A stretch of DNA of 64,000 nucleotides. Source: Theobroma cacao (lineage: Eukaryota; Streptophyta; Magnoliopsida; Malvales; Malvaceae). This document shows positions 36,297 to 48,099 of the stretch, piece by piece. The position numbers and the translations under genes were made by a program. The notes below the pieces were generated by a model. The model had not been told where the DNA came from. It did no database searches and saw nothing but the letters and a program-made list of their open reading frames with translations. How positions within the stretch are numbered: position 1 is the stretch's first letter; each line of letters begins with the position of its first letter. The stretch spans positions 12,358,546 to 12,422,545 of the forward strand of contig NC_030854.1 in assembly GCF_000208745.1 (NCBI RefSeq). The letters run 5' to 3'.

Positions 36297-36450
36297 TCAT
36301 CATCTTGTGTGCACTCCTTACTCGCACACTTCAACATCATCATGTGTGCATTCCTTACTCGCACACTCTATCATCATCATGTGTGCACTCCCTACTCGAA
36401 CACTCTATCATCATCATGTGTGCACTCCCTACTCGCACACTTCAACATCA
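36297..36450 (-). repeat. Minisatellite in the reversed family B LTR
   Basis: Four units of about 37-40 bp share the core TGTGTGCACTCCCTACTCGC. This is the reverse complement of the array at 15865-16020. Open frames through it (36153-36729) are repeat translations, not genes. Confidence 0.75.
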
Positions 36451-36863
36451 TCACACAACATTATTCATCAATACAAAACATATATTCATATATATACATA
36501 CCAACATAATATAAAAGCACATGGATTCATCTTTTTACACATTTCACATTTTTCACAGCATCAAAACATTTTATCAAGGGCTTGTTCTCTGGCACACACT
36601 TTTAAAGAAAAATTGGATAAAATCATTCAAATGTTCATTCAAATACATTACATTTCCCAAAGAAATTTTGAAATGCAAGTTCACTCACCGATCTTGTTGA
36701 TTCTTTTGCTTGATTCTAACCTCAACTAATACTCCAAATGGACATGTGAGGCCTTGTTGGAACCTATACACACACAACATCACAACCAACCCAAATTGGC
36801 ATTAATATAATCCAAAAGCTCTTTCTTAATCAAGTTCCACTAGCTATTCCTAACTAGCTTCCA

Positions 36864-37602
36864 NNNNNNNNNNNNNNNNNNNNNNNNNNNNNNNNNNNNN
36901 NNNNNNNNNNNNNNNNNNNNNNNNNNNNNNNNNNNNNNNNNNNNNNNNNNNNNNNNNNNNNNNNNNNNNNNNNNNNNNNNNNNNNNNNNNNNNNNNNNNN
37001 NNNNNNNNNNNNNNNNNNNNNNNNNNNNNNNNNNNNNNNNNNNNNNNNNNNNNNNNNNNNNNNNNNNNNNNNNNNNNNNNNNNNNNNNNNNNNNNNNNNN
37101 NNNNNNNNNNNNNNNNNNNNNNNNNNNNNNNNNNNNNNNNNNNNNNNNNNNNNNNNNNNNNNNNNNNNNNNNNNNNNNNNNNNNNNNNNNNNNNNNNNNN
37201 NNNNNNNNNNNNNNNNNNNNNNNNNNNNNNNNNNNNNNNNNNNNNNNNNNNNNNNNNNNNNNNNNNNNNNNNNNNNNNNNNNNNNNNNNNNNNNNNNNNN
37301 NNNNNNNNNNNNNNNNNNNNNNNNNNNNNNNNNNNNNNNNNNNNNNNNNNNNNNNNNNNNNNNNNNNNNNNNNNNNNNNNNNNNNNNNNNNNNNNNNNNN
37401 NNNNNNNNNNNNNNNNNNNNNNNNNNNNNNNNNNNNNNNNNNNNNNNNNNNNNNNNNNNNNNNNNNNNNNNNNNNNNNNNNNNNNNNNNNNNNNNNNNNN
37501 NNNNNNNNNNNNNNNNNNNNNNNNNNNNNNNNNNNNNNNNNNNNNNNNNNNNNNNNNNNNNNNNNNNNNNNNNNNNNNNNNNNNNNNNNNNNNNNNNNNN
37601 NN
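36864..37602. other. Assembly gap of 739 N
   Basis: The run of N lies inside the family B solo LTR, just beyond the Tekay LTR region equivalent to about 14700-15470. The expected missing content can be judged from 14608-17251. No feature should be called across it. Confidence 0.98.
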
Positions 37603-37716
37603 GCATAAAAAAAAACCCACTCATAGGAGCTCACCAAGAGAAATTACAAAATTACCCCTAGTTTGCATTATCGCGTCTACTTCTAGTTATGTGTCTATGG
37701 AGATCGAGATTTCACA

Positions 37717-37810
37717 AGTTTACTTCTGCATTACCCTTTTTAACTCGGTAATTAACCTCAATTGGCATTTGTAAACTTTATTAGCCATCGTATCAAAATA
37801 CGAGGTACTA
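37717..37810 (+). other. Short remnant between solo LTR and resumed Athila gag
   Basis: It is non-coding and ends '...aaaatacgaggtactaca'. It is probably the rest of the Copia internal leader behind the primer-binding region, cut short where Athila gag resumes. A similar 'aatacgag(g)gtact' word sits at 18667-18679 beside the Athila 5' LTR; this may be chance. Confidence 0.35.
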
Positions 37811-38520
37811 CACAATTGATGTTGTTGCTAGAGAAGCTCTTATGGGAAAGATTATCGATGAAGCATATGACCTATTAAAAGATATGGTGTCACACAAATA
37901 TCAATGGCCATCGGAGCAATCCACACATAGGAGAGTAGCTAAAGTTCATGAGGTTTCTACCATCTCGGCACTAACTGCACAGGTAGCTATTTTGACTAAA
38001 AAGTTTGATTCTTTTAGTACTAATCATGTTCAAAGTCCTTTTATAGTGTGTGAACATTATGAAAATGGACATGCTAGTGATCAATTTCTAGGTAACAACA
38101 CAGAAACAGTTCAGTTCATTAGAAACAGATAGCGAAACAACCCTTTTCTAACACATATAATCCTAGATGGAAAAACCATCCAAACTTCTCATAGGGAAAC
38201 AACCAAGGTGTATTAGCTATAAGATAGAACATGCTGCCTGGTTTTCAACATCAATTGAGAGCCTTCATTCACGATAAAAAGCCTTCAATGGAAGAGCTAT
38301 TAATGCATTATATGGCTAAGACAGATGACCTCATCAATAGTCAAGGAGCCTCATTGAGAAACCTTGAGTTGCTAGTTGGGCAGTTGGTAAGCATAATTAA
38401 TAACAGGGCTCAAGGGATGTTGCCCACTAACACTGAGATAAATTCGAGAAAGGAGGGCAAAGAGCATGTAAAGGCCATCACCTTGAGAAATGGAAAAGAG
38501 CTTGAAGGTAATAAGAAATA
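37811..38520 (+). pseudogene. Athila gag, second copy, C-terminal part
   Basis: It continues the frame broken at 33826 ('IDVVAREALMGKIIDEAYDLL', 'YQWPSEQSTHRRVAKVHEV'). The zinc knuckle is degenerate: 'CEHYENGHASDQF' has lost the second and last Cys. 38231-38521 carries the late gag 'MEELLMHYMAKTDDLI' and 'LRNLELLVGQL' region and the 'AITLRNGKEL' stretch that precedes protease. A stop at about 38129 separates the two parts. Confidence 0.8.
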
Positions 38521-38669
38521 AGGTGAACAAGTTGACAAGGAAGCTCAAAATGCGACACAAATAGTTAGCCCTAACAATAGAAGTACGGAGAAGGAAACTA
38601 TAGTAACACCACCACCACCCTTTCCTCATCATTTCAAAAAAAAAAAGCATCAAAAGAACCAATTTTAGA

Positions 38670-39303
38670 AATTTATAGAGGTATTCAAGAAGCTACACGT
38701 CAACATACCATATGCAAAGGCTTTAGAGCAAATGCCTTTGTACGTTAAGTTTCTAAATGAGCTATTGTCGAAGCAAAAAAGATTGAGCGAGTTCAAGATA
38801 GTGATGCTCACTGAAACGTGTAGTGCAATCATATAAAACAAGCTTCCACCGAAACTCAAGGATCTTGGCAATTTTACAATTCTGTGCATCATTATGGCAT
38901 ACTGTTTTGCTAAGGCTTTAAGTGATATGGGAGCTAGTATCAACCTAATACCATTGTCTATCTATAAGAAATTGGGTTTGGGAAAGATCAAGCCCACCAT
39001 AATGACTTTACAACTGGCAGGCGACACCATCACATATTCGCGAGGCATTGTAAAAGATGTATTAGTAATAGTGGACAAGTTCATCTTTCCAACTAATTTT
39101 GTGGTACTCGATATGGAAGAAGACAAAAAAGGTTCCAATCATCTTAGGGAGACCTTTTTTACAACTGTTAGAGCACTCATAGACGTAGAAAAATGAGAGC
39201 GTACCTGGACAGTCCAGGAATAAGAGGTAACCTTCAATACCTTTAAAGCTTTAAAATTTGCTAATGATCATGATGAGTGCTTTGCAATAAATGTAGCTAT
39301 GGG
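38670..39303 (+). pseudogene. Athila protease, second copy
   Basis: 'PYAKALEQMPLYVKFLNELLSKQ' at about 38708 leads to the active-site loop Asp-Met-Gly-Ala-Ser-Ile-Asn at 38924-38944 and 'LIPLSIYKKLGLGKIKPT'. The active-site Asp is kept here. After 'ALKFANDHDECFAINVAM' the sequence jumps at about 39303 to the C-terminus of integrase, so the whole RT-RNase H-integrase core is deleted. Confidence 0.8.
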
Positions 39304-39510
39304 TGAAAGGTGATTGCTCCAATTAAACGAATTTGATGAGGCATGATTAGATGCTTATGAAAATGCTAGAATTTACATGGAGAAAATGAAAAGATGACAT
39401 GATAAAAAGATTGTTAAACGGCATTTTGAGCCAAGCCAACATATGTTGTTGTTCAATTCTCATTTAAAGCTATTTCTTGTGAAGTTAAAGTCAAGGTGGT
39501 TAGGACCATT
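39304..39510 (+). pseudogene. Athila integrase C-terminal remnant, second copy
   Basis: Translations such as 'LQLNEFDEA', 'DAYENARIYMEKMKR' and 'FEPSQHMLLFNSHLKL' match the end of integrase, parallel to 28110-28270 of the first copy. It is joined directly to protease by the deletion at 39303. Confidence 0.7.
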
Positions 39511-39955
39511 TCTCATCTGAAGTGTGTTTCCATATCTTGCTAAATACTTGCTTTAATCTTCTTTTTGTAGGTAAATAATAATAATAATAATAATAAAGAG
39601 TTTGCCAGCATCACGGCTGTAGTTCATCCCTCGGGTTCTATAATGGAACCCAAGGCTAAGGCACTGCAGCAGTATTCAAGCAAAAAAAAAATATAAGGCA
39701 TGGGCTTGTTGGAGCACCGTAGTGCCGTGTCGGGCCCATGGCCTTATATAAACCCTTTCTCCCTAATTTTTGAATCCTAGGCAACATTTTTTCCTTCTCT
39801 CTCTTTACCCCACTAGTGACATTTCACTCTCTTTCCACTTACCCACTATCATATCACTTCTAAACACCAATTTCCTTGCATCAAACTTTAAGTTTAAAGG
39901 ATTTTAGAGCATTTTTACTTCATTAGAAGCATTTAAATGTAGGAAAGTGTGGTAA
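39511..39955 (+). promoter_or_regulatory. Post-pol spacer with splice-acceptor-like and TATA-like signals
   Basis: A pyrimidine run ending TTCTTTTTGTAG (39559-39570) with 'ctttaat' just upstream looks like a 3' splice site. A TATATAAA at 39745-39752, followed by C/T-rich sequence, looks like a promoter core. Both lie upstream of the env-like ORF that resumes after the next solo LTR. A (TAA)n run occupies about 39573-39595. Functional use is inference. Confidence 0.4.
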
Positions 39956-42588
39956 TGTAACACCCTCAATTTTCAATGTAAATTAAGTAAACTAAAGATG
40001 ATTTATGAATATGTGAAGTCTTGAGGATTTTGATGATATGCTATATATGCCAAGTGTTTGAAAGTGCATATATTGACACTTAGGAAAAATTTTGAGGAAA
40101 TATGTGATAAATCCCATAGTTTGAGGATTTAATCTAAGTTTGATGTTATGCTTGTGAGATTATGTATTAAGTTAAATGAATGATTCATGGTGTGATATTT
40201 ACATGGAATGATTTTGGAGTGTTAAACTTGGATTGTTTCAAAGTTTTAAAAGCTTAAAACTACCTATAGGGAAAAATGTATAGATACACCCTCTATGTAT
40301 CGATAAATTCTTGACAGGAAGAACAATATGAAGTGTTCTAAAGGAATTCAATCGATACATTTTAGTATGTATCGATACATTAGGCAAAAGATGAACATGT
40401 ATTGATACATTGCCTCAATGTGTCGAAAAATTCATTTAAAATTATGGCAAATATATCGACATATTGCCAAATATGTCAATATATTGCCAAATATATATAT
40501 ACATCATAGACAAAAAGCAAAAATGAAAAGGAGTGTCGAGCCATTTTTGCCCAACCTTTTCTCTCAACTTTTTCTCTCCCTTTCTCTCTCTAGAAACTCA
40601 AAACCCTAACCCCTAAATTGATTTCTAAAGCCATCTAAGGCTATTTGGAGCTTGGAAAACTATCCTGGAGGTAAGATTTAACATTTTTACCAATTATTTT
40701 TCAATTAATCAATTAATAACTTTAAAATTTAATTTTTTCCAAATTTGGTAATTTTTCTTTTTTGGTTTGGATTGGAGAATTTGGAGCTAAGACTTGTGCA
40801 ATCCAGCTTATAAAGTATGGGTTTAACTTGTTAATGAAGAATTTGAGCTTAACTAGTTGGATTGCTAAGATTTGGTTAATTGTGGAATAGTTTGCACCTT
40901 TTGAAAGCCAAGAATAATTAATATTTTCATGTTCTGATGTGTTTGAACGTGGAAATGGAGTTAGATCAACTCATTGGCAAGCTAGACGAGGATTGGGGGC
41001 TAAGGATCGAAGCTTGGCTGAGAGCACCTCCAATTTGTCAATGTGAATGGGTTTAAATAAAATGCATGTAACGCATGACGCATGATAGAAACACTGCCAT
41101 GGTATTAGAATGAAATATGTATGCCTAAATGAATGAACCTAGGATAAAGAACATTATATGTGTATATGTATATATGTGAATCATGTGTGATTGCGTGTTG
41201 TGATGTGAGCCACATGGGTGGCCTATGCTATTTGTGTTTAAACTAGGATGTCTAGAGACTATAATTAACCCCTAGGAGTGGATTACCCTAGGTGAATGAT
41301 ATGTTGAGATGATTTGATTAAATGATGCCTTGGAGATTTAGAGACAATTAAAACCTCATCGAGCTTAAGACAATTGAAGCTCGATAAATGTGAATGAGGA
41401 TCAATGAGGAAAATGTGAATAATAAAGGCATGATGGCCTTATTTGTGGATTTGTGTTTTCATCCGATGAGTGAATTCTGGACATTGATGTGATTTATGGC
41501 AAAGTGTAGTTTCATCCTTCTACGACTATGTGTGTGTCTACAGAAATGATGGCACTAATCTCGCTTGTGATTCCCTCATGCAATGCTTTAATGCCATTCG
41601 TTGAGATTACTCCAACTGATATCGATGTCAGGAGATTACTCCAATGATGATTTGATTCTCTGTCAACTATTTTCTCGTTGTGCGTGATTTGTTCCCTGCC
41701 CGTTGCTTCGTCAAATGTGTGATCTGTTTCTTCACCAGCAACTTTGCCTTGATCATGATTTGATTCTCTGCCAATTGAGCATTGAGAGTGATTTGATTAT
41801 GTCTATGGAGGACCACTCATTAATTTGATTTACATATGACTCAAGATAGCCATGGAAAGGCTTAGATAAATATGATATGAATATGATGTGATACTCCGAC
41901 TACTAGAGTGTGTCAGGGAGAATGATTTGAATAAATTTGATCGGCTAATGATATGTGCAATGATCTTTGAAGACATTGAGGATGATGACATGCTCTCATA
42001 TTGGAAGTTTTAGGGATAATGATATGCTCTATGTTTGGAGATGTTTGTTGGATTATGTGGTTGCACCAAGAGTGCAATATTTATTATGTGATTATATATA
42101 TATATATATATATATATGTATGATTTTGTTTATTTGCACCACTCATTGAGTATTATAGTACTCACCCATTTATGTACCATGTGCAGATAAATAGGCCACA
42201 GAGCTATGTGGCAAAGGTCATCCAGCAACAAACTGATTTTAGCATTTGGTACGTCTCACTTTTGCTATTTTCACTCCAATGTGTCCATCACAAGCTTCCA
42301 CATAGGGTTGGCTATGGTTATGTATGTAGGCACGTTGTACCATATGAACTTATGTAAAGGTTGTTATGTATGAACCTGTCTTATATAGTGAACATATGGC
42401 CTTATAAATATTTGTATGAATTATGTGCCAGGGATCATGTGTTATATTTTGTGTCATTATGAATATTTGATTATTAAATCCCTTGGCTTATGTTATATGA
42501 TTTTGGATTCTGAGGCTTGCTCCGGTCCAATGGGCTTGCCTGCTAGGCTCGTGCGTCGGTCACAAACCCTCGAATCTGGGTCGTGACA
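39956..42588 (+). mobile_element. Family D gypsy solo LTR, 2.63 kb
   Basis: It starts TGTAACACCCTCAATTTTC and ends CTGGGTCGTGACA. The flanks GGTAA (39951-39955) and AGTAA (42589-42593) form a 5-bp duplication with one G/A difference, and the Athila sequence continues across it. Its terminal block resembles family B's ('atgggcttgcctgctaggctcgtg'), so it is probably a related Tekay-type LTR. It contains TCGA-centred motifs at 40277-40490 and a (TA)n run at 42091-42118. Confidence 0.85.
40277..40490. repeat. GTATCGATAC palindrome cluster in the family D LTR
   Basis: A perfect 14-bp palindrome, ATGTATCGATACAT, lies at 40367-40380. Variants occur at about 40277, 40294, 40351, 40397, 40420 and 40454. 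It lies upstream of a TA-rich TATA-like stretch at about 40490-40502. Confidence 0.7.
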
Positions 42589-42593
42589 AGTAA

Positions 42594-42948
42594 GTGCTCT
42601 ATTTTCTTTATCTAATTCTTCCTATGGATAGCATTGTGTTTTGAAGATGGGTTTTTGCTTATAATTGATGAGCATATTCTAGATTTGATAATGTAGTGTA
42701 TGGATTTCATTAATTTTTAAGTTTTGTACTTAAATTAGAATTTTCAATAATGGGTATATTGAATAACTATAATTTTCTACACTTAGAATTTAAATTTGCT
42801 GTATGGTAAGATTAGTGTTATTCATATTATTGTGGAGTTGAATAGTTAGTATAAATTATTTTGTATATATGGATCATTTAATTGTAATGTATACTAACTA
42901 TTTGTGGCCAAAGGTTGCTTGTTGATTGGGTGTATTTAGATAATTACC
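42594..42948 (+). other. Athila leader before the env-like ORF
   Basis: This AT-rich stretch directly precedes the ATG at 42949 and continues the spacer interrupted at 39955. No further signal was recognised. Confidence 0.5.
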
Positions 42949-43529
42949 ATGGCACCAAAGACAAAGGCACATGCTAATGGAAATGGCAATAGTTTTGATC
43001 GAAGTAAATTTATTTCGACTGAAGCTGAGAAACGACACACTCAATCCCTACTACAAAAAATTCCAATTTCGAAACATGGCATCAATGTCCAAAGAAGACT
43101 TTACCTTGACATCTACAATATTATTGATGCACAACAGTGTGAGAAATTTTGCTCCCAGCTAAAGGAAGCGATAATGCCTGCTGTTCGAGAATTCGATGCC
43201 AACGCTGCTGAATATGACGATGGGCAAACATTTGTTTTAGGACGTCAAGTATCTTTCGATGCTCACACTATTAATTAATTTTACAATACACATGACATTG
43301 AGAACAATAAGTACAGCCAATTTGTGAATGGTGATGTCGATTTGGATGAAGTTATGGGGTCACTTAGCATTTTTGGTACTAAATGGAAATTGCACAAGGG
43401 TGTTTCAATTCCTTTCAAAGCTAATGCCATGGACAATGACTATAAAATGTGGTATTATTTCTATAATACCCCGTACTTTGATATGGTGACTAATAAAGCT
43501 TATTGGATGCCAATTGAGGTTAATTATAA
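42949..43529 (+). pseudogene. Athila env-like ORF, N-terminal part
   Basis: It begins 'MAPKTKAHANGNGN', continues 'RHTQSLLQKIPISKHGINVQ', 'FCSQLKEAIMPAVREFDANAAEYDDGQTFVLGRQV' and, after one stop (43276), 'HKGVSIPFKANAMDNDYKMWYYF' to 43529. This is the plant transposon protein domain found between pol and the 3' LTR in Athila elements, often called envelope-like; its function is unproven. I see no signal peptide at this N-terminus. It is interrupted at 43530 by a solo LTR. Confidence 0.7.
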
Positions 43530-46243
43530 TGTTTAAAAATGATGAAAGATGAAAGGAATGGTTTGGGATAAAATATTCCGCACACGAGGAAATAATAATA
43601 AAATAATAATTTTTTTTGGAGAAGAATTTGTGAGATAAAAAGTGATTCGAAATTCAATTGAGGCATAATAAGGTATTTTGGGTACCAAAGGGACAAGAGG
43701 AGACAAGAGGAAATTTTTGGAATAAAATAATATTAAAATATTAATATTTTATTCAGTGTCAAAAATTTTCATGAAGAAGGAGTATATGGGCAACCTAAGT
43801 GGGGGAGAAGAAGAATGAGAAAAATTTCAGAGAAAAATGACGTTAATGGGGCCGCGTGTTTTTATTAAGTAAAGATAGCACAAGTAAATAAATATTTTAA
43901 ATATTATGGAGACACTGTGTTGGAGTACCAACTTCATACTTTGTTTGTACATATGTAGAAGAAGATAATAGAAGGAAATTGGAGTTGAATGAGTGTTGGG
44001 AGGACTAAATTAAAATGGAAAGAAACTTAAAGGGCAAAATGGTAATTTTGCATAAAGTTTGGTCAAAGCTTTTGAAGGAAGCTTTGACTCTCATCCTTAT
44101 CAGCCCAAAACAATCCTTATCCTCCCAACAAGATATTTTCTTCTTCATTCTTGAAGCTTCCAACGCCATTCTCTCATTCTCCCATGGAAAACTAATTTTC
44201 TTTCATTTTCTTTCCTTGTTTTCTTTTCATTTCTTTTCTCTTCTTGCTTCATTCTTCTCCCAACTTCATATGCACCAAAGTTACAACTTTTAATCCCAAT
44301 TTCCAGCACATATAAACTCTAGGAGAAGAAGAATGAAAAAGAGAGAAAGGAAGAAAAAGCTTGGTTTTGGTGATTAAAGCAAGGAACGGTAAGAATTCTT
44401 GTTTTTGGCTTGAGTAGTCTTTGAAAATGAGTTAGTGACTTAAAGAAATCTCTGGTGGCAGCAAAGATTGGCTTGATTGGAGAAAAACTAATAACATGTA
44501 AGCCAATAAACCCATGGGTACATGAAGGACTCAAAGTGGAAAAGGAAAACGGTAAGCTTAACACTATGTTTTAAAGCCTACGGTTAGTTGAATATTGCGG
44601 GGAAATTATGGTTGTTGAAAGGATCTACTTGCATAAGCTAGTTGAAAATTGTTAAGATTGTATGGCATGTCATTTGAAAGAAATGAAAAAGGAATATTGT
44701 GGATGGAGGATTGAGAAACAAAGTATTGAAAGATAAATAACGATACGTGTAAACTAGGAAATAATCGAGTGAAAGTGAGAATGATTGTTGCTGCCATATA
44801 TGTGGATTATGTGTGGAAATATAAGATGGACTTGGGTGGAAATTATTTAGAAAGGCTGAAGTAGACACGTGACATCATAATTAAATTGCCGGTGATATAA
44901 TTTAAGGAATTATGTAAGCAATTGCTATAAGTAATTTTAGTAAAAATGTATTAAGATGTGAGTTAATTGAAGATGGTTTCATGATAGGAGGAAAAATATA
45001 AATTTGAGTAAGGATTAATTGATTGAAGTGTTGCTCGTATACATATGTAATTAAATATATTGAGTTTGTATTATTGCTAGGAAGTGCAAAGATAAAGTTA
45101 AAGTATTGTGGGGGCGTGCCGGAGTAAATAACAAGCGACCGGCCAGTGAAAATAGTTAGAGACACCTCCTAACAAATAGCAACTTAATATTTTGTTGTTG
45201 CCAAGTGAGTGAACTTGCATTAAAATGTTTTGGAATAAATGATTTTGTGCTTGACTGAGCTACTTGAAATATTTTGTTGCTTTTTCTTTAAAAGTTGCAT
45301 GGGAACAAACCCTTAATGAAATGTTTTAATATTATGAGATATGAACATGATGAATTCATGAGTTTCTACATTATGTTGATGTGTATATTATACATTAAAT
45401 GATATTTTTGTGTGATAATTATGACCCAGCCATGTGCGGTGTAAGAGTGCACATGAGCTATGCTGATCCAGCCATGTGCGATGTATGAGTGCACATGAGC
45501 TGTGCTGACCCGGCTATGTGTTGTGTGGTAGTGCACATAAGTTGAGACAGAGTTAGGGGCGAGGCCGATGGTTATATATATGTTTATATATGATATATAT
45601 ATATAGAGAGAGGTTTTGGAAATTATATTGTGGTTGCATTGATTTTTGAATGTTAAAACTTGAGAAACGGTTTCCACTTGATTTTCACCGTAGCAAAGAC
45701 AAATTTCCGTTGTGACAAGAAATTGAGTTAAATTGCATTGTCTTCAACATAAATGCATCATGATTTCTAAAACCTCCTATATTGATGCTTGTTCCCTTCC
45801 TATGTTCACTCACTGAGTTTATACTCACGTTTTTAAAATTCATGTTTTAGGTTTCCTAAGTTAAAGGTGATTGGATCCTAGGACAAAGTGCTCCTCCCTA
45901 TACATTGCTCGGTAGGTTTAATGTGATACTAAGTGTTATCAATCGTGCCCAAAGTCACTCCACTGACGGTCAAGGTCTAATTATGTGTATGTGAATATTT
46001 AATGTGAACATTAAGAATCTTTGTTAATCTATTAATGAATATATTGGTGGATGATGCCATTATGAATGTATGATTGGGTTTTATGAATCGTTTTCAAAGA
46101 AACGGTATTTGAACATTTCAAGCTTTGGATTATAAAGGAATAGGGATTAATGTATAAGATCAATTAAGTAGGCTTGCTTGGGCTTAGTGGGCTGAGCCCA
46201 TTGGGCCCTTACGCCGGTCATGGCTTGGAATTTGGGCTGTGAC
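43530..46243 (+). mobile_element. Family C gypsy solo LTR, 2.71 kb, mosaic of E-like and B-like parts
   Basis: It splits the env-like ORF. The right end CTGTGACA and the preceding 'gggcttagtgggctgagccca' block are family B-like. The left part ('ataaaatattccgcac..gag', then 'aagggacaag' and 'ttttattaagt') matches the family E LTR near 4030-4200, with the first roughly 100 bp lost. The middle carries three units of a GTGCAC minisatellite (45425-45540). No matching target duplication was found. Confidence 0.7.
45425..45540 (+). repeat. GTGCAC minisatellite in the family C LTR
   Basis: Three units of about 42-48 bp share the core CCAGCCATGTGCG..GAGTGCACA. It is related to the family B arrays but has longer units. 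Confidence 0.65.
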
Positions 46244-46784
46244 AATTTCTTAGCTGCAAAATGCTTCTTGTGAAACATTTGAGCAATGTGACAAAGGATC
46301 GAGCGATCTTCCTAGACACAATTGTGATCGAGAAATCTATTGACATTGGGCAATTGATCTTCAACAGCATTATCATGTTAGCTCGTTCACCACATGACGG
46401 ATTGTGGTATCCATCCTTGATCACTGCTTTGTGCCATCAAGCCAGAGATGTTTGGTCACCCAATGAAGAGTTGTTACATCTGAAGATTCCATCGGATGGT
46501 CGGATCATCCACAGGTTTCACATGAGTGAGCAATCTACTATTGGAGGTAGCTCATCTACTGCACCTCAACCATAGTGACATTCCTAAAATCTTTCCATGT
46601 CTCAACAAATGGAATGGCTTGAGCGTCACATGAACAATTATGCAGAGTGTTTAAAAGCCATTGAAGTGATGATGAAGGCATATGTCAAGCATGTTAGCAT
46701 GGACATGACTATTTGCCCCACATTTCTTACTAATCCAACCCTGGATGATAATGATAATTCATAGGAAGAGGAGGGTGATGATTG
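46244..46784 (+). pseudogene. Athila env-like ORF, C-terminal part
   Basis: It resumes after the solo LTR: 'MLLVKHLSNVTKDRAIFLDTIVIEKSIDIGQ', a conserved Athila env-like stretch, followed by 'LARSPHDGLWYPSLITALC'. Three stops at about 46573-46590 are followed in the same frame by 'MSQQMEWLERHMNNYAECLKA', a likely coiled coil, and an acidic tail (EEEGDD) that stops at about 46784. No transmembrane segment is evident in what remains. Confidence 0.7.
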
Positions 46785-48099
46785 ACCTCGTCTGCAAGTT
46801 TGGGGGAGTATTCTCTTTCTTTACTTTCAAGAACATTGGGGAAAATGTTCATTTTAAGTTTAGGGGGAATTTTCATATTCTCTTTTATTATATTGCATTT
46901 ATGTTTTAAACTAGTCTATTTGCATGTTAGGATTAGGAATGTGTTGAAATATTGAGCTAAAGTTGTGTACCAATAAGAATTGATTTATCTGTCTAATGAT
47001 GAAAACTAGTTACTTTGTTATTCTTTTCACTCTTAATAAGCATGAATATTATTGTAGTATTGTATAGAATTCTTGTGCATAGCATCATTTTAGAATGTGA
47101 TTTCCATATTTAAGCACCATGATTCTTACACTATTTCATGATGTACATTTAGAGAATGATTATGTTAGTGTGAATCTTTAAACTGCGTTTAGAATTTTAG
47201 AATTTGTTTGATCCTTCCTTGAGGCGAAATTCTAGGTTACACGTAGCTAGGAAATGGCTTGGTCCATATTGGGATCGATTGGGCCTTTCGAGCTAACCTA
47301 GTCAAATTTTATCCCTAGTACACCCCTTTGAGCCTAAATTTATCCTTTTCTTTGTCAATCATAAATAAATTATCTTAGCTTGTAAATAAATTTCACATTC
47401 CACTACCATCACTCCTAAGCATATACATTGTTTTAGGAATTATATATGGATTAAATATTGAAAACGTAGAAAAGATTATTGAGAAAACTTCCAACTATGA
47501 TGTGAAGCATTCATTCTATTAAAATTGAAAGAAACAAGTTTAGGCGGTGTTGAATTATAATTAATGGAAAAAAATTTGCTTGATGAATGAAAACTGAAAA
47601 GAAAGAAAAAAGTGTATTTCGTGAAGGAAGATAAGGCTATTTTGATCTTAGAATAATTATATCCGTAAGGTGATTTGGGCCTTAATATATCCTATATCAT
47701 ACCTTAACCTTAGCCTAACATTATAAGCTGAATAAAGTCTTAAGGATCCACAACTAAGTGGTGGCCTGCATTAGTGGAGAGGGAGGTGAAAAACAAACTT
47801 ATGAAATTCTAAGCTCTTTAAAATTTGCATGAACATAATTTTATCCAAAGTGCATGATGTTCATTGTAAGAAAATTCACACACACACACGAAAATCCATT
47901 CAAAAATTGAGCATGAATTTGGATGAAAAATGAACTTAGATAATGTCCATGTTTTGTTTAGAGCTAGGAACACAAGGCAAATTATGACCAAATTAAAGGT
48001 GATTAATGAATTGGTGCAATCTCATAGTTGATGTCTTCAACTACATTGTTTTATTTTAGTTTTTGCCCGAGGACTAGCAAAATATTAAGTTTAAGAGTG
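46785..48099 (+). mobile_element. Athila 3' non-coding region with polypurine-like boxes
   Basis: It contains AAGTTTGGGGGAGTATT (about 46795-46811) and AAGTTTAGGGGGAA (about 46856-46869), both polypurine-like. A decayed terminal tract, AAGTTTAAGAGTG (48087-48099), lies immediately before the LTR. The usual Athila phrase 'cccgaggactagcaaaa' precedes the last. A short (CA)n run sits near 47878. No gene was recognised in the 1.3 kb. Confidence 0.65.

Larger units (their letters stand above)
35098..37716 (-). mobile_element. Family B solo LTR, 2.62 kb including a gap
   Basis: On the minus strand it starts TGTGAAATCTCGATC and ends GGGCTGTGACA, and it is collinear with 14608-17251, including the minisatellite and the CTCGCTG-CAGCGAG motifs. 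It is inserted at the start of the Copia internal region. The flanks (CAATT and AGTTT) do not give a clean 5-bp duplication unless one T is shared. The central 739 bp is unknown sequence. Confidence 0.75.

Noticed and set aside
36840..37637. Long open frames of 256-265 codons on the minus strand
   Set aside because: They consist almost entirely of unknown bases in the assembly gap.
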